The notes under the pieces are model-generated. The model made no database searches, was not told the DNA's origin, and worked only from the letters and a program-made list of their open reading frames with translations. A stretch of DNA of 64,000 nt from CAVVNC01 sp963750015 (GTDB lineage Bacteria; Desulfobacterota; Syntrophorhabdia; Syntrophorhabdales; WCHB1-27), in contig CAVVPU010000257.1 of the NCBI GenBank assembly GCA_963750015.1, forward strand, positions 1 through 64,000. The letters are read 5' to 3'. Position 1 is the stretch's first letter. Every line of letters begins with the position of its first letter. Shown here in pieces: positions 17,857-26,896 of the stretch. A program made the translations under genes and the position numbers.

Positions 17857-18755
17857 GAATTTATCCGTAAATAGGAGTCACCTTCCTCCAGCATATGATC
17901 GCGGCAGCGAGGTGAAGGAGAGCCTCGTAGCTTTCAGTAAGCTTCTCATATCTGACGAGGAGCTTACTGAATCGGTTGAACCAGGAATGGGCCGCTTCCA
18001 CCACCCAGCGTCGATTCTTCCAAGGACGCCCTCGCCCTCGTCTGCGGTTCCTTCGTGGAATCCGTGGTATGTAGCCCTTTATACCGATCTGTTCGCGAAC
18101 CGCATCGCCATCATAACCTTTATCCGCATACAGGAATCGCTCCCTGCCTTTTGGAAGATCGACGATGAGGGCATCGAGCACGGCAGAGAACTGACTGAGA
18201 TCATGTCGATGGGCCCCGGTAACGATCAGCGACAGCGGGACGCCACGAGCGTCCACCAGGATGTGCCGCTTGCTTCCTTTTTTTTCCCCGGTCCGTCGGG
18301 TTAGGACCGGTTGCTTCTCGGGCCAGAGGCGCTTTGATCGTGCTCCCGTCGATGCTCTGCCATTTCCAGGCAATCCCCTCCATCTCATCATACTCCGCGA
18401 GGCCTGCGCGCCACAGGGCGAGAAAGAAGCCTGTTTTCAGCCACTGCCTGAAGTACTTGTGAATCGAGCTCGCACTCCCGAACCGTTCCTTGGGCAATGA
18501 CTTCCACTGGCAGCCTGTCCTGAGCACAAAGACGATGCCTTCGAACACACGCCGCTCGGACATCGGCTTGCGTCCGCCTCCGGGCTTTCTCCTGAATGTC
18601 TTACCCGGCTCTCGTTCTCGCTTTGGAATGAATGGTTCCACACGTCTCCAGAACTCGTCGGATACTTCCCATGACCGGACCTTTGCCATACCCACCTCCT
18701 GGGCTAAAGTGTAGTATAGCTGGGGGCTTAAGTCAAGTTAATTACGGATAAGTTC
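17857..18755 (-). mobile_element. IS5-family insertion sequence (IS427-like), 899 bp
   Basis: Bounded by 14-bp terminal inverted repeats with one mismatch: GAATTTATCCGTAA at 17857–17870, and at the right end the reverse complement of 18742–18755 reads GAACTTATCCGTAA. TAA is duplicated on both sides (17854–17856 and 18756–18758), fitting the 3-bp TNA target of the IS427 group. The transposase is in two overlapping frames on the minus strand. Both ends and the transposase look intact, so the element may be recent and active. It landed exactly on the gtrA-like stop codon and separates a formerly contiguous gene pair. Confidence 0.93.
17861..18695 (-). CDS. IS5-family DDE transposase in two frames (orfA/orfB)
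   Basis: OrfA runs from 18695 down to 18201 and begins MGMAKVRSWEVSDEFWRRVE, with the DNA-binding region and the first catalytic Asp in WQSIDGSTIK. OrfB covers 18391 down to 17861 in another frame and carries the second Asp (YADKGYDGD) and the catalytic Glu (RRWVVEAAHSWFNRF). The frames meet at a run of eight A on the minus strand (18278–18285), in the context GGGGA8GG. Going from orfA to orfB needs a net +1 (or −2) shift there. This could be programmed frameshifting or polymerase slippage dropping one A. OrfB's stop falls inside the left inverted repeat. Confidence 0.9.
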
Positions 18756-18764
18756 TAAAATAAG

Positions 18765-20870
18765 ATGGCCGTTTGGCAGCGTCTACAGAAAAAGACAAAC
18801 TTCGCTGGACGAACCTTGCTCCATTCCATGGCAGGATCAGCCGTGCACAAGAATTTCTTCAATAAAACTAACGTCATTCTGTCATCCATCCTGTTATTGA
18901 CGGCGGGCCTGCTGGCCACCTCTTTTGTAGTGGATCATCAACAGACCAAAAGAATTAAGACCGTGGAGTACCGTAACGTCAACTTCGACAGCCGCAGTTC
19001 CGATCCGGGGAAGACCTCGGTTAAAACATTCAAAGAGAATATCCAGAGCGACGTCAAAGAAGTTGACATAAGCTTTCTTATGAAGGTCTATTCGATTTCT
19101 CATTGGAACAATGTCTTTCAAACGGCCCGCTTGAACGAAGGCATAAGGATGGAGTTATCGCAACCGTCGAATGTTGGGATCGTAATTGCAACGAATGACT
19201 CGGAAGGCCTTAAAGGCTTTTCTCTCTTCAACGCTATAGAATTCAACAAAATCTATGCGGTGAAAGTCTCAGTAGGTCGAAACAACATCCTGAAGGCGTG
19301 TGTGGATGACTCGTGCATCAATGTAAGAGACAACCAATTTAAGTACGACATAAAGGACATCGCCGTCGGCGCAGGATTGAGCAAGACCCGACCTTTTGAT
19401 GGAGAAATAAACGACTTTCGCATTGCATACACGCTCATCAAGGCCCCTCATCATCCCTTTCTCCCTTGGACCGTCATACTATTCGTCCAATTCCTGTTAT
19501 TCGCATCCGTAGCCTCTCTTGTTTTCTCTTTTCTCCGGACCGTAAGCATCCCTTTGGAGAGAAAGGACAAAATCAGCATTGTTTGCCTCGCCGTGCTCGC
19601 TGGTTTCATTCTTTCTGTTCTTTTTCACTGCTTCATGGGTGCCTATTTGCACATGGGTTATCCCTTCAATACTTTTCTGCTTCAGCCTGATGATAGATTC
19701 ATGGATTATTTCAACGGTCTCACCTACGTAACAGCCGGACATGGTGCAGGCATGGCGGGTACATCAGGGTTGGCGTACTTCATGTGGCAGTTCCTTTATC
19801 TCATTTCTTTCAAGAATGCCTATGCCTCTTTCTTAGTCTACACCGCAGCCGTAACCATGTATGTGCTGGTTTATAACTTGAAGAATCTGCTGTCGGGACC
19901 GTTCCCGAAGATGTCCCCCCTAAGGGCTATGCAAAGCGTCTTCATCTTATCATTCCTGGCCTATCCCGTGCTCTTTACTCTGGATAGGGGAAATATTGAG
20001 GGTTTTGTCTTCATATTGTTGTCTTTGTTTATGTACTTTTTCCGTTCGAATAAAACAGGAATAAGCGCCATCTTTCTCGCCGGAGCAACGGCACTGAAAC
20101 TCTACCCCGCCATATTCATCATACTTTACTTATCGGAAAAAAGGTACAGAGAAGCAGCCATCTTCGTTGGCATAACGCTCCTCCTGTCTTCATGGAATTA
20201 TAATAGCTTCACCGGCATCAGTTTTCACTTTTCAAGCTTGGTTGGGATAACCAAGAGCTCTGGGAACTCCGGAACTACCTACAACGCCTTATATGTCATA
20301 GGCGACGCTGGAGCAGCGTTTTGCTCGAGCGCTTTCGGAGCGCTGAAGACCGCACTTTGCGCATGGCCTCCGCAAGGCTCGGCCCCGCGTCTACTGATGC
20401 TTTTCAGAATCTATTATTGGGTGTCCTTGCTACTTTCTGCGTTTGTTGGCGTCTACGTGATGTTTGTTGAGAAGGAGTTGTGGAAAAAAGTAACAATCCT
20501 GACGCTCAGCATGATATTTTTCCCTTTTGTAACAGCCGATTACAGACTTCTCCACTTGTACATACCGATGTGGCTGTTTCTCAACGCCAAGGGGAAGAGC
20601 AGATCAGACCTCCTCTATTCGGTTCTCTTCGCACTGCTCCTTATCCCGAAGGCATACTATGTTATAAAGGAGGACATAAGCATCTCGGTCATCCTGAATC
20701 CGCTGATAATATCTGCCTTCTTGCTGAGTGTGGTCGTGGCGGGGCTGCGCAATGCTTCTATAACGGATATTAAGCAGAGCATCCGCGAACACCTGACCGC
20801 TGCCCGTCAACTGTTCTGGTTGAAAAAAATCCACTCAGCCGCAGAGGCTTTATCGAATGAAAGCCCCTAA
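18765..20870 (+). CDS. GT87-like (DUF2029) polyprenol-dependent glycosyltransferase
   Basis: A 701-residue membrane protein. After one N-terminal span (about 45–62) comes a soluble domain to about residue 225 with a concanavalin/LamG-like feel (MELSQPSNVGIVIATND, GEINDFRIAYT). About ten membrane spans follow. The motifs TLDRGNIEGFVF and TALKLYPAIFIILYL are characteristic of GT87/DUF2029 enzymes such as PimE, which use a polyprenyl-phosphate sugar on the outer membrane face. The start ATG lies 9 bp outside the IS end. It overlaps the next GT2 by 14 bp. GtrA, this GT-C and the GtrB-like GT2 form a glucosylation-type trio. Confidence 0.82.
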   Translation: MAVWQRLQKKTNFAGRTLLHSMAGSAVHKNFFNKTNVILSSILLLTAGLLATSFVVDHQQTKRIKTVEYRNVNFDSRSSDPGKTSVKTFKENIQSDVKEVDISFLMKVYSISHWNNVFQTARLNEGIRMELSQPSNVGIVIATNDSEGLKGFSLFNAIEFNKIYAVKVSVGRNNILKACVDDSCINVRDNQFKYDIKDIAVGAGLSKTRPFDGEINDFRIAYTLIKAPHHPFLPWTVILFVQFLLFASVASLVFSFLRTVSIPLERKDKISIVCLAVLAGFILSVLFHCFMGAYLHMGYPFNTFLLQPDDRFMDYFNGLTYVTAGHGAGMAGTSGLAYFMWQFLYLISFKNAYASFLVYTAAVTMYVLVYNLKNLLSGPFPKMSPLRAMQSVFILSFLAYPVLFTLDRGNIEGFVFILLSLFMYFFRSNKTGISAIFLAGATALKLYPAIFIILYLSEKRYREAAIFVGITLLLSSWNYNSFTGISFHFSSLVGITKSSGNSGTTYNALYVIGDAGAAFCSSAFGALKTALCAWPPQGSAPRLLMLFRIYYWVSLLLSAFVGVYVMFVEKELWKKVTILTLSMIFFPFVTADYRLLHLYIPMWLFLNAKGKSRSDLLYSVLFALLLIPKAYYVIKEDISISVILNPLIISAFLLSVVVAGLRNASITDIKQSIREHLTAARQLFWLKKIHSAAEALSNESP

Positions 20871-21876
20871 CCCCCCTGAACCACATGTGCCTTGGACGAG
20901 AGCCAAGACTGATCCCTCGGGGCTTGGGCTTCTGTCGCTCATTGTACCCGTCTACAATGAGGAAGAAAACATTGTGCCTCTTTACGAAAAGGTGCTTGAG
21001 GTGGCGCCGGTCCTTGGCCGTCCCTTCGAATTGATTTTCATCAACGACGGGTCTACCGATGGAACTCAGAGTGCGTTGGACGAGTTAGCCGAAAGAGATC
21101 CCCGGGTGAAAGTGATCCATTTCCGAAGAAACTTTGGTCAGACGGCCGCGATGATGGCGGGAATCGATTTTTCCTCGGGGGATGTGTTAGTGCCCATGGA
21201 CGGAGACCTCCAGAACGACCCGGGAGACATACCTCGGCTAATCGCGAAGCTGGAGGAAGGGTATGACGTCTGTTCGGGATGGCGTAAGAACCGTAAAGAC
21301 CATGCCTTGAGGCGCAATCTGCCCAGTCGTCTCGCCAATTTGCTGATCTCCAGGATTTCCGGGGTCCATCTCCACGATTACGGCTGTTCCCTTAAGGCTT
21401 ACAGGAAAGAGGTTATTAAGGGGGTCAAGCTTTATGGCGAGATGCATCGCTTCATTCCCATATACGCCTCCTGGGAAGGGGCGAGGGTCTCCGAGGTCCC
21501 GGTCAGTCACTACCCGAGGATCCACGGCAGGTCGAAGTACGGGATTGAAAGGACGGTCAAGGTTCTCCTCGATCTCATCGTGGTAAAGTTCTTTGCCAAG
21601 TATGCCCAAAAGCCGATTTACGTTTTCGGAATCGTTGGAATCTTGAATCTCATGGTTGCATTTTTTGCGGCCGTTGCGAGCCTGTATTATAAATTCTTCG
21701 GCAACAAATCCTTTATTTCGACCCCGTTGCCCTTGCTTTTCATCATGTGCACTATAACGGGTATTATGTGCATCTTGATGGGTCTGATGGCCGAGCTCCT
21801 TATCAGGACCTATCACGAATCCCAGCATAAACCGGTCTATTTCGTCTCTGAATCGCGCAACTTAGGGGGCGACTGA
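20857..21876 (+). CDS. GtrB/DPM1-like glycosyltransferase (GT2)
   Basis: A 339-residue polyprenyl-phosphate sugar synthase. The GT-A domain starts SLIVPVYNEEENIVP, with FINDGSTDGT, PMDGDLQNDP (metal-binding DGDLQ) and the acceptor-proximal HYPRIHGRSKYG. Two C-terminal transmembrane helices (about 250–272 and 285–310) match the GtrB layout. It overlaps the upstream GT87-like gene by 14 bp, and asnB begins two bases after its stop. It probably supplies the lipid-linked sugar for the GT87-like enzyme. This is the best-conserved GtrB paralog of four in the window. Confidence 0.9.
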   Translation: MKAPNPPEPHVPWTRAKTDPSGLGLLSLIVPVYNEEENIVPLYEKVLEVAPVLGRPFELIFINDGSTDGTQSALDELAERDPRVKVIHFRRNFGQTAAMMAGIDFSSGDVLVPMDGDLQNDPGDIPRLIAKLEEGYDVCSGWRKNRKDHALRRNLPSRLANLLISRISGVHLHDYGCSLKAYRKEVIKGVKLYGEMHRFIPIYASWEGARVSEVPVSHYPRIHGRSKYGIERTVKVLLDLIVVKFFAKYAQKPIYVFGIVGILNLMVAFFAAVASLYYKFFGNKSFISTPLPLLFIMCTITGIMCILMGLMAELLIRTYHESQHKPVYFVSESRNLGGD

Positions 21877-21878
21877 TC

Positions 21879-23747
21879 ATGTGCGGTATTTGCGGATTCG
21901 TCGGTCAGGGCGACTTGCAGGATTTGTCACGCATGGCACGGGTCATGTCCCATCGGGGTCCTGATGCCGAAGGACTGTGGAGTGATACGGAAAAAGCCGT
22001 GTACCTGGGTCATCGAAGGCTTTCCATCATAGATCTATCGGGGGGCAACCAGCCGATGTGGACGACTGATGGAGCCCTTGGCGTGGTTTTCAACGGGGAG
22101 ATATACAACCACGTCGAGCTGCGCGCTGCGTTGATCGACGCAGGCCACCGGTTCTCTTCAGACCACTCGGATACCGAGGTACTTCTTCACGGATACCGGG
22201 AGTGGGGCGCAGATCTGTCCCGAAGGTTGAATGGCATGTGGGCATTCGCTATCTATGACCGGGGGAAAGAAGAGATCTTTATCAGCCGCGACCGCTTCGG
22301 CAAAAAGCCGCTCTTCTATTCGCTTCAAAATGGCACATTTGCCTTCGCCTCCGAGGTCAGCTCGCTCGTCAAACATCCTTCCCTGACGGCAGCCATAAAC
22401 CAGATGAGCCTCAAAAAATATTTTGCCTACGGGTACATCCCTGCCCCATGGTCTTTGTACCACAATATATTCAAGCTGCCCGGTGGACACAACCTCCTGT
22501 TGAGCCTGTCCCGGATGAGCATCGAGATTACAAAATACTGGGACCTTGTGATAGAACCTTTTGAGAATATCCCAAAGAACCCGGAAGGTGAATGGGGAGA
22601 GGCCATTCGCGACCTCTTGCGGAAAGCCGTCAAGCGCAGGCTCATGTCTGATGTTCCGCTGGGTATTTTCCTCAGCGGAGGAATCGACTCCTCCTCGATT
22701 GCCGCTTTCGCGGTCTCTTCCGGCGGAGACAGGATCAGGTCATTCTCGATCGGTTTCGAGGAAGCGTCTTTCGATGAGTCCGGCTACTCGCGGCAAGTGG
22801 CATCACTTCTGGGAACCGACCATAGTCTTGAATACCTTTCTCTCGACAAATCGGCCGCACTATTGGACGACATCGCAGCCAGACTCGACGAACCCATGGG
22901 CGATAGCTCCATCCTGCCCACTTTTCTGCTTTGCAGGGAGGCCCGAAGGCAGGTCACAGTGGCTCTCGGCGGCGACGGCGCAGATGAGTTATTCGCCGGC
23001 TATGATCCTTTCAAGGCACTCTACTGGGCCGAATTATATGGCCGCCTGGTCCCGAAGCCGATTCATGCCGCGATACGGATGGTAATGGCGCGCCTTCCTA
23101 CTTCCCATCGAAATATGAGTCTCGACTTCAGAATAAAGCGGACCCTTCGTGGATTGAGCTACCCTCGCCATTTCTGGAACGCGATTTGGATTGCGCCGCT
23201 TGAGCCCACAGACATTGCAGAGCTGTTCGGCGAACCTGTAGATCTCGAGGAAGTATACGCCGAGGCCATCGAGTACTGGGAGAATTGTCACCAGGATAAC
23301 CTGACCGACAAGACGCTGCAGTTTTTCACGAAACTCTATTTGCAGGATGATATCCTCGTCAAGGTGGACCGGGCCAGCATGATGAACTCCCTGGAAGTTC
23401 GTGCCCCTTTTCTCGACATCGACCTTGTCGATTTCGTGAGGCGAATCCCGAGCGACTATAAGTGCCGGGGAGGGCAGACCAAATACATACTCAAGAAAGC
23501 CCTTGAGCCGGTGCTTCCCAGCAACATCCTTCACCGTTCCAAAAAAGGCTTTGGAATTCCTATCGGCAAATGGTTTCAGGAAGGCAGCCTCGCAATTGAC
23601 GGAACCGACGCAACCGGCTTAATGAACAGGGCATTCACTAGGCGCCTAGTCGAAGAGCACCGGAAGGGGCTCCACGATCATCGAGCGTTTCTTTGGAATG
23701 CCTGGCTTTTGTCACAATGGAACAAACCGGACCGGACAGTGGCGTGA
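21879..23747 (+). CDS. asnB: Asparagine synthase (glutamine-hydrolysing) family amidotransferase
   Basis: A 622-residue class II glutamine amidotransferase fused to an ATP-pyrophosphatase. The nucleophile Cys2 is in MCGICGF, with HRGPD and FNGEIYNH in the glutaminase domain. The synthetase domain has the P-loop LSGGIDSSS near residue 264 and ALGGDGADELFAGY. In glycan loci such enzymes commonly convert sugar carboxylates to amides rather than make asparagine. It is coupled to the upstream GT2 by a 2-bp gap. This GT2–AsnB order recurs at 47946–50772 and, in decayed form, near 41580–42540. Confidence 0.9.
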   Translation: MCGICGFVGQGDLQDLSRMARVMSHRGPDAEGLWSDTEKAVYLGHRRLSIIDLSGGNQPMWTTDGALGVVFNGEIYNHVELRAALIDAGHRFSSDHSDTEVLLHGYREWGADLSRRLNGMWAFAIYDRGKEEIFISRDRFGKKPLFYSLQNGTFAFASEVSSLVKHPSLTAAINQMSLKKYFAYGYIPAPWSLYHNIFKLPGGHNLLLSLSRMSIEITKYWDLVIEPFENIPKNPEGEWGEAIRDLLRKAVKRRLMSDVPLGIFLSGGIDSSSIAAFAVSSGGDRIRSFSIGFEEASFDESGYSRQVASLLGTDHSLEYLSLDKSAALLDDIAARLDEPMGDSSILPTFLLCREARRQVTVALGGDGADELFAGYDPFKALYWAELYGRLVPKPIHAAIRMVMARLPTSHRNMSLDFRIKRTLRGLSYPRHFWNAIWIAPLEPTDIAELFGEPVDLEEVYAEAIEYWENCHQDNLTDKTLQFFTKLYLQDDILVKVDRASMMNSLEVRAPFLDIDLVDFVRRIPSDYKCRGGQTKYILKKALEPVLPSNILHRSKKGFGIPIGKWFQEGSLAIDGTDATGLMNRAFTRRLVEEHRKGLHDHRAFLWNAWLLSQWNKPDRTVA

Positions 23748-24562
23748 GCGACGACACAAGGACAGCATCGGCATTTGCCAGTTCGTGGAACAACCTTCCT
23801 TCAGGTTCAGTATACACGACAGAACAGTTTGAGGACTGGTTCCTTCCTCTTCAAAAAAACGACATTGAAGGAAAAGCCGTTCTGGAGCTCGGTTGCGGGA
23901 ATGCGAGCTTGATGGTTCATGTGGCAGGCTGGAACCCATCTTCTTTGGAGGGGGTGGACCTCGGCGACTCCGTGATTTCCGCACGAAGGAACATGGGCGC
24001 AACCGGATTTGAGAAGTGGTCCGTCGTCCAAGAGGATCTCACAAGGTACAAAGGAAGCGGTTCCGATGTGGTTTATTGCATAGGCGTCCTCCATCACCTT
24101 GAGGACCCCAAAAGCGGTCTCGATGCGGTGATCGCAAACGTGAAGCCTGGTGGTCGGTTTCATTGTTGGGTCTATGGCAAGGAGGGAAACCGGCTTATTA
24201 CTCATGTAGTGGATCCTCTCAGAAGAGTTGTCTCCAAGTTTCCGTGGTGGGTGACAAAGTATCTTGCAGCAACCCCTCTCGTATTCCCCTATTTCCTGTA
24301 TGCGAAAGTCCTGTCCCTTCTCCCGCGTTGGGTTTGGTTGAAGAAGTTGCCTCTCTATGATTACAGCCTGTGGATCGCCAGGCGCTCCTTCAGCTTCTTT
24401 CGGCATGTTGCGTTCGATCAGCTTGTGACGCCGCGAACCGTCTATCTCGACCGACGCACTATCGAAAACTGGCTTGCCGATTGCCCAAACGTCGATCCGA
24501 GTAGCGTCTACGTGCTCACGCGGAACGGCAACTCGTGGAAGTTCGGTGGCCGGGTTTTGTGA
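23717..24562 (+). CDS. Class I SAM-dependent methyltransferase
   Basis: A 281-residue methyltransferase from the ATG at 23717. A longer frame from 23693 lies wholly inside asnB and is less likely. Motif I is AVLELGCGNAS, motif II VDLGDS, and post-motif IYCIGVLHHLEDP. The C-terminal extension with a proline/aromatic hydrophobic stretch (FPWWVTKYLAATPLVFPYFL) may contact the membrane. This extension is shared in style with the methyltransferase at 34514–35431. It overlaps asnB by 31 bp and the next GT4 gene by GTGA, so all are probably one transcript. Confidence 0.85.
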   Translation: MEQTGPDSGVSDDTRTASAFASSWNNLPSGSVYTTEQFEDWFLPLQKNDIEGKAVLELGCGNASLMVHVAGWNPSSLEGVDLGDSVISARRNMGATGFEKWSVVQEDLTRYKGSGSDVVYCIGVLHHLEDPKSGLDAVIANVKPGGRFHCWVYGKEGNRLITHVVDPLRRVVSKFPWWVTKYLAATPLVFPYFLYAKVLSLLPRWVWLKKLPLYDYSLWIARRSFSFFRHVAFDQLVTPRTVYLDRRTIENWLADCPNVDPSSVYVLTRNGNSWKFGGRVL

Positions 24563-25686
24563 ATCTCCTGCTTGCCAATTACGAATATCCCCCGATTGGC
24601 GGCGGCGCAGGTAACGCGACGTTCTATCTATCTAGGGCTTTTTACAAAAAGGGGATCAGCACAGTAATCCTGACTTCATCTTTCGCTGGCTTAAGGGGAT
24701 ACAGAGAAGAAGAAGGACTTCATGTGTATAGGGTCCCCGCTCTTAGAAGATCCGCGGACAGGGCGCGGGTAATGGAAATGATGCTTTTTCCGGCTGCCGC
24801 GGCGACTCGCGCCAGTCGTCTCGTCCAGAAGCACCACATAGACAAAACGATGGCGTTCTTCACCCTGCCTTCAGGCATTTTGGCTTATTGGATGAAAAAG
24901 AAGTACGGGATACCGTACCTGATTCTTCTAAGGGGCGGTGATGTCCCCGGGCACGTGTCCGAACTTGACAGGATTCATCGAATTATAAGACCGATGAGGC
25001 GCCTGATTCTGAGAAACGCGTCAGTCATCGTTGCGAACGATGAAGGATTGGCAGATCGATCCATGGCCGCAGATCCATTTCCCGTAAGCGTCATACCTAA
25101 CGGGGTCGACGCAGACTATTTTGCTCCCGAGGAGCATAAAAGGCAAGCCGATAGCTTCACTATTCTCTTTGTAGGGCGGTTTGTGAAGGACAAGAATCTC
25201 TTTTATCTATTGGATCAATGTTCGAAGCTAAAATCGGCGTTCCCTGGAAAAGTGTCGCTGAGAATGGTGGGAGACGGGCCCCAGAGGGAAGACCTGAAAA
25301 CGCATGCCGCCAGAATTGGGCTTGAAGAATCAGTGACATGGCATGGATGGAGTGAAAAGGAGCAGCTGAGAGAACTGTATGCGACTTCGAGTTGCTTCGT
25401 GAACCCGTCGCTCTACGAGGGCATGCCCAACACCGTGCTGGAGGCGATGGCGAGCGCATTGCCCGTAGTAGCAAGTGACATACCGGGAAACAATACCCTG
25501 GTGAAGGATGGTCGGAATGGATATGTTTTTGATCTCAGTAAGCCTGATGCCTGTTTTGATGCCTTGGTGAGCATAGCGCGAGATCCCGAGAGCGCCTCAA
25601 AGATGGGGGTCGATGGTAGACAGAGGGCGGTAGACGACTATTCCTGGGATAGCATTGCGGAAAGATTCATGGGGTTGCTCTCTTGA
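24559..25686 (+). CDS. GT4-family glycosyltransferase
   Basis: A retaining GT-B glycosyltransferase of about 375 residues. The GTG at 24559, overlapping the previous stop as GTGA, gives the expected N-terminus MNLLLANYEYPPIGGGAGN; the frame is open further back to 24535. The donor-binding half has IPNGVDADYF, TILFVGRFVKDKN and VNPSLYEGMPNTVLEAMA, the EX7E-containing GT4 signature. It probably adds one sugar to the lipid-linked repeat on the cytoplasmic side. It is followed by, and slightly overlaps in the longer reading, the UPF0104-type gene. Confidence 0.9.
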   Translation: MNLLLANYEYPPIGGGAGNATFYLSRAFYKKGISTVILTSSFAGLRGYREEEGLHVYRVPALRRSADRARVMEMMLFPAAAATRASRLVQKHHIDKTMAFFTLPSGILAYWMKKKYGIPYLILLRGGDVPGHVSELDRIHRIIRPMRRLILRNASVIVANDEGLADRSMAADPFPVSVIPNGVDADYFAPEEHKRQADSFTILFVGRFVKDKNLFYLLDQCSKLKSAFPGKVSLRMVGDGPQREDLKTHAARIGLEESVTWHGWSEKEQLRELYATSSCFVNPSLYEGMPNTVLEAMASALPVVASDIPGNNTLVKDGRNGYVFDLSKPDACFDALVSIARDPESASKMGVDGRQRAVDDYSWDSIAERFMGLLS

Positions 25687-25696
25687 GCCGGTGAGA

Positions 25697-26677
25697 ATGA
25701 AGAGGTTCAAAAAAGTAGCCATGTTGATCGGCAAATGCCTGCTATCAGCTGTCCTGGTCTTCCTCGTCTTGAGAAAAGCTGATGTGACAGAAGTCGTATC
25801 CCGGGTCAGGAGCGTGGGGTGGTTTTTCCCGGGAGCGGCCTTGACGTGCTTCGTGGCTGCCGTCTTTCTGGCAGCGCGTCGCTGGCAAATACTTTCTGGT
25901 GGGTTACTTTCATACGCGCAGACTCTGAAATACTCGTGGATCGGGGTGTTCTACGGTGCGATCCTGCCGGGGGCAGTTTCCGGCGACGTGGCCAAGGGCG
26001 CCTCGCTGGCTCTCAAGAACAAGGATACCCGCGTCGGTGAGCTACCACTGTCGATAGCAATGGATAGAATCATCGGCCTCTACGTCCTGCTCATTTTCTT
26101 TGTCATAAGTTGTGCCATTCTTGCTCTTGGTGCCGGCCGGTTGGATCCCACCTTGAGAAAGCTCGGCATGTACGGATTGATTGCCGGAAGCGTAGTACTG
26201 TTGTTGGTAGCCTGTGGGGCAGGTCTATTAGGAAAAGCGCTCGGCGGCCGCGAGATAGGCGCTCGCCCCCCCAACAGAATCAGGGCTTTCTTCAGTCAGA
26301 CCCTTGATACTCTTCTGCTTTACAGGCGCCGGCCACGCTTACTTCTAAAGGCCGCAGGATACAGCATCGTCATGCACTGCATGGGTGTGATGTCATATTA
26401 TCTTGTAATTCGAGGGCTGAACGTGGGCTGTCGTACGGTGGAGGTGGTGGTGTTCTACTCCATACTCGGAGTGCTGATCTCCCTGCCCGTGACCATATCT
26501 GGGCTTGGCTTGCGGGACTGGTTCTCCCTCACGTTTTTTCAGTCCTTCTGGGGTGACGGGCAGGCTGGTGTGGCTTTTGCCTGGGTAACGCTCGCTCTTT
26601 TAGTGGTGACGGCCATGGTGGGCGGCCTCGTTCAGATCGTCGATCTTTTTTGGCGGAAAACGACTAGGGAGATTTAG
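25697..26677 (+). CDS. UPF0104/AglD-like lysylphosphatidylglycerol-synthase TM family protein
   Basis: A 326-residue integral membrane protein with about eight spans. It starts at ATG 25697 (MKRFKKVAMLIGK); an open frame runs back to 25655 inside the GT4 gene. Family landmarks are LKYSWIGVFYGAILPGAVSGDVAKG, AMDRIIGLYVL and the C-terminal PVTISGLGLRDW. Such proteins share the MprF flippase-like domain and are common in polysaccharide and glycolipid loci, where they may move or synthesise lipid-linked substrates. No lysyltransferase domain is present. It ends the 12.8–26.7 kb block. Confidence 0.88.
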   Translation: MKRFKKVAMLIGKCLLSAVLVFLVLRKADVTEVVSRVRSVGWFFPGAALTCFVAAVFLAARRWQILSGGLLSYAQTLKYSWIGVFYGAILPGAVSGDVAKGASLALKNKDTRVGELPLSIAMDRIIGLYVLLIFFVISCAILALGAGRLDPTLRKLGMYGLIAGSVVLLLVACGAGLLGKALGGREIGARPPNRIRAFFSQTLDTLLLYRRRPRLLLKAAGYSIVMHCMGVMSYYLVIRGLNVGCRTVEVVVFYSILGVLISLPVTISGLGLRDWFSLTFFQSFWGDGQAGVAFAWVTLALLVVTAMVGGLVQIVDLFWRKTTREI

Positions 26678-26896
26678 AAAGCTGACCCTATAAAGGGGGA
26701 GGCCTAGGTTCCCGTCTCCAGGGACCTTTTACCGGCTGTCTTGAATGCCTGGAACGCGCTCCTGTCATACCTAATAGAACAGGACCGAATGATTGATATG
26801 GTTCTCCAGAGGAAGAGCCAAAACGAGATATGCCGGAGCACAAATATCAGGTTTGACATTTCAACGAATCCACCAAATACGGGCAGGTATTTATAA
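26678..26896. other. Spacer between two gene blocks
   Basis: About 220 bp without a supported gene. A minus-strand frame (26704–27003) overlaps the next gene and has only a vaguely protein-like end. The spacer separates the compact operon upstream from the duplicated/decayed region downstream and may hold a promoter, but I see no strong −35/−10 pair. Confidence 0.4.

Noticed and set aside
21879..23747. Simple housekeeping asparagine synthesis role for the AsnB proteins.
   Set aside because: Two intact copies and one decayed copy, each directly after a lipid-sugar synthase, fit glycan amidation better, although activity cannot be read from sequence.
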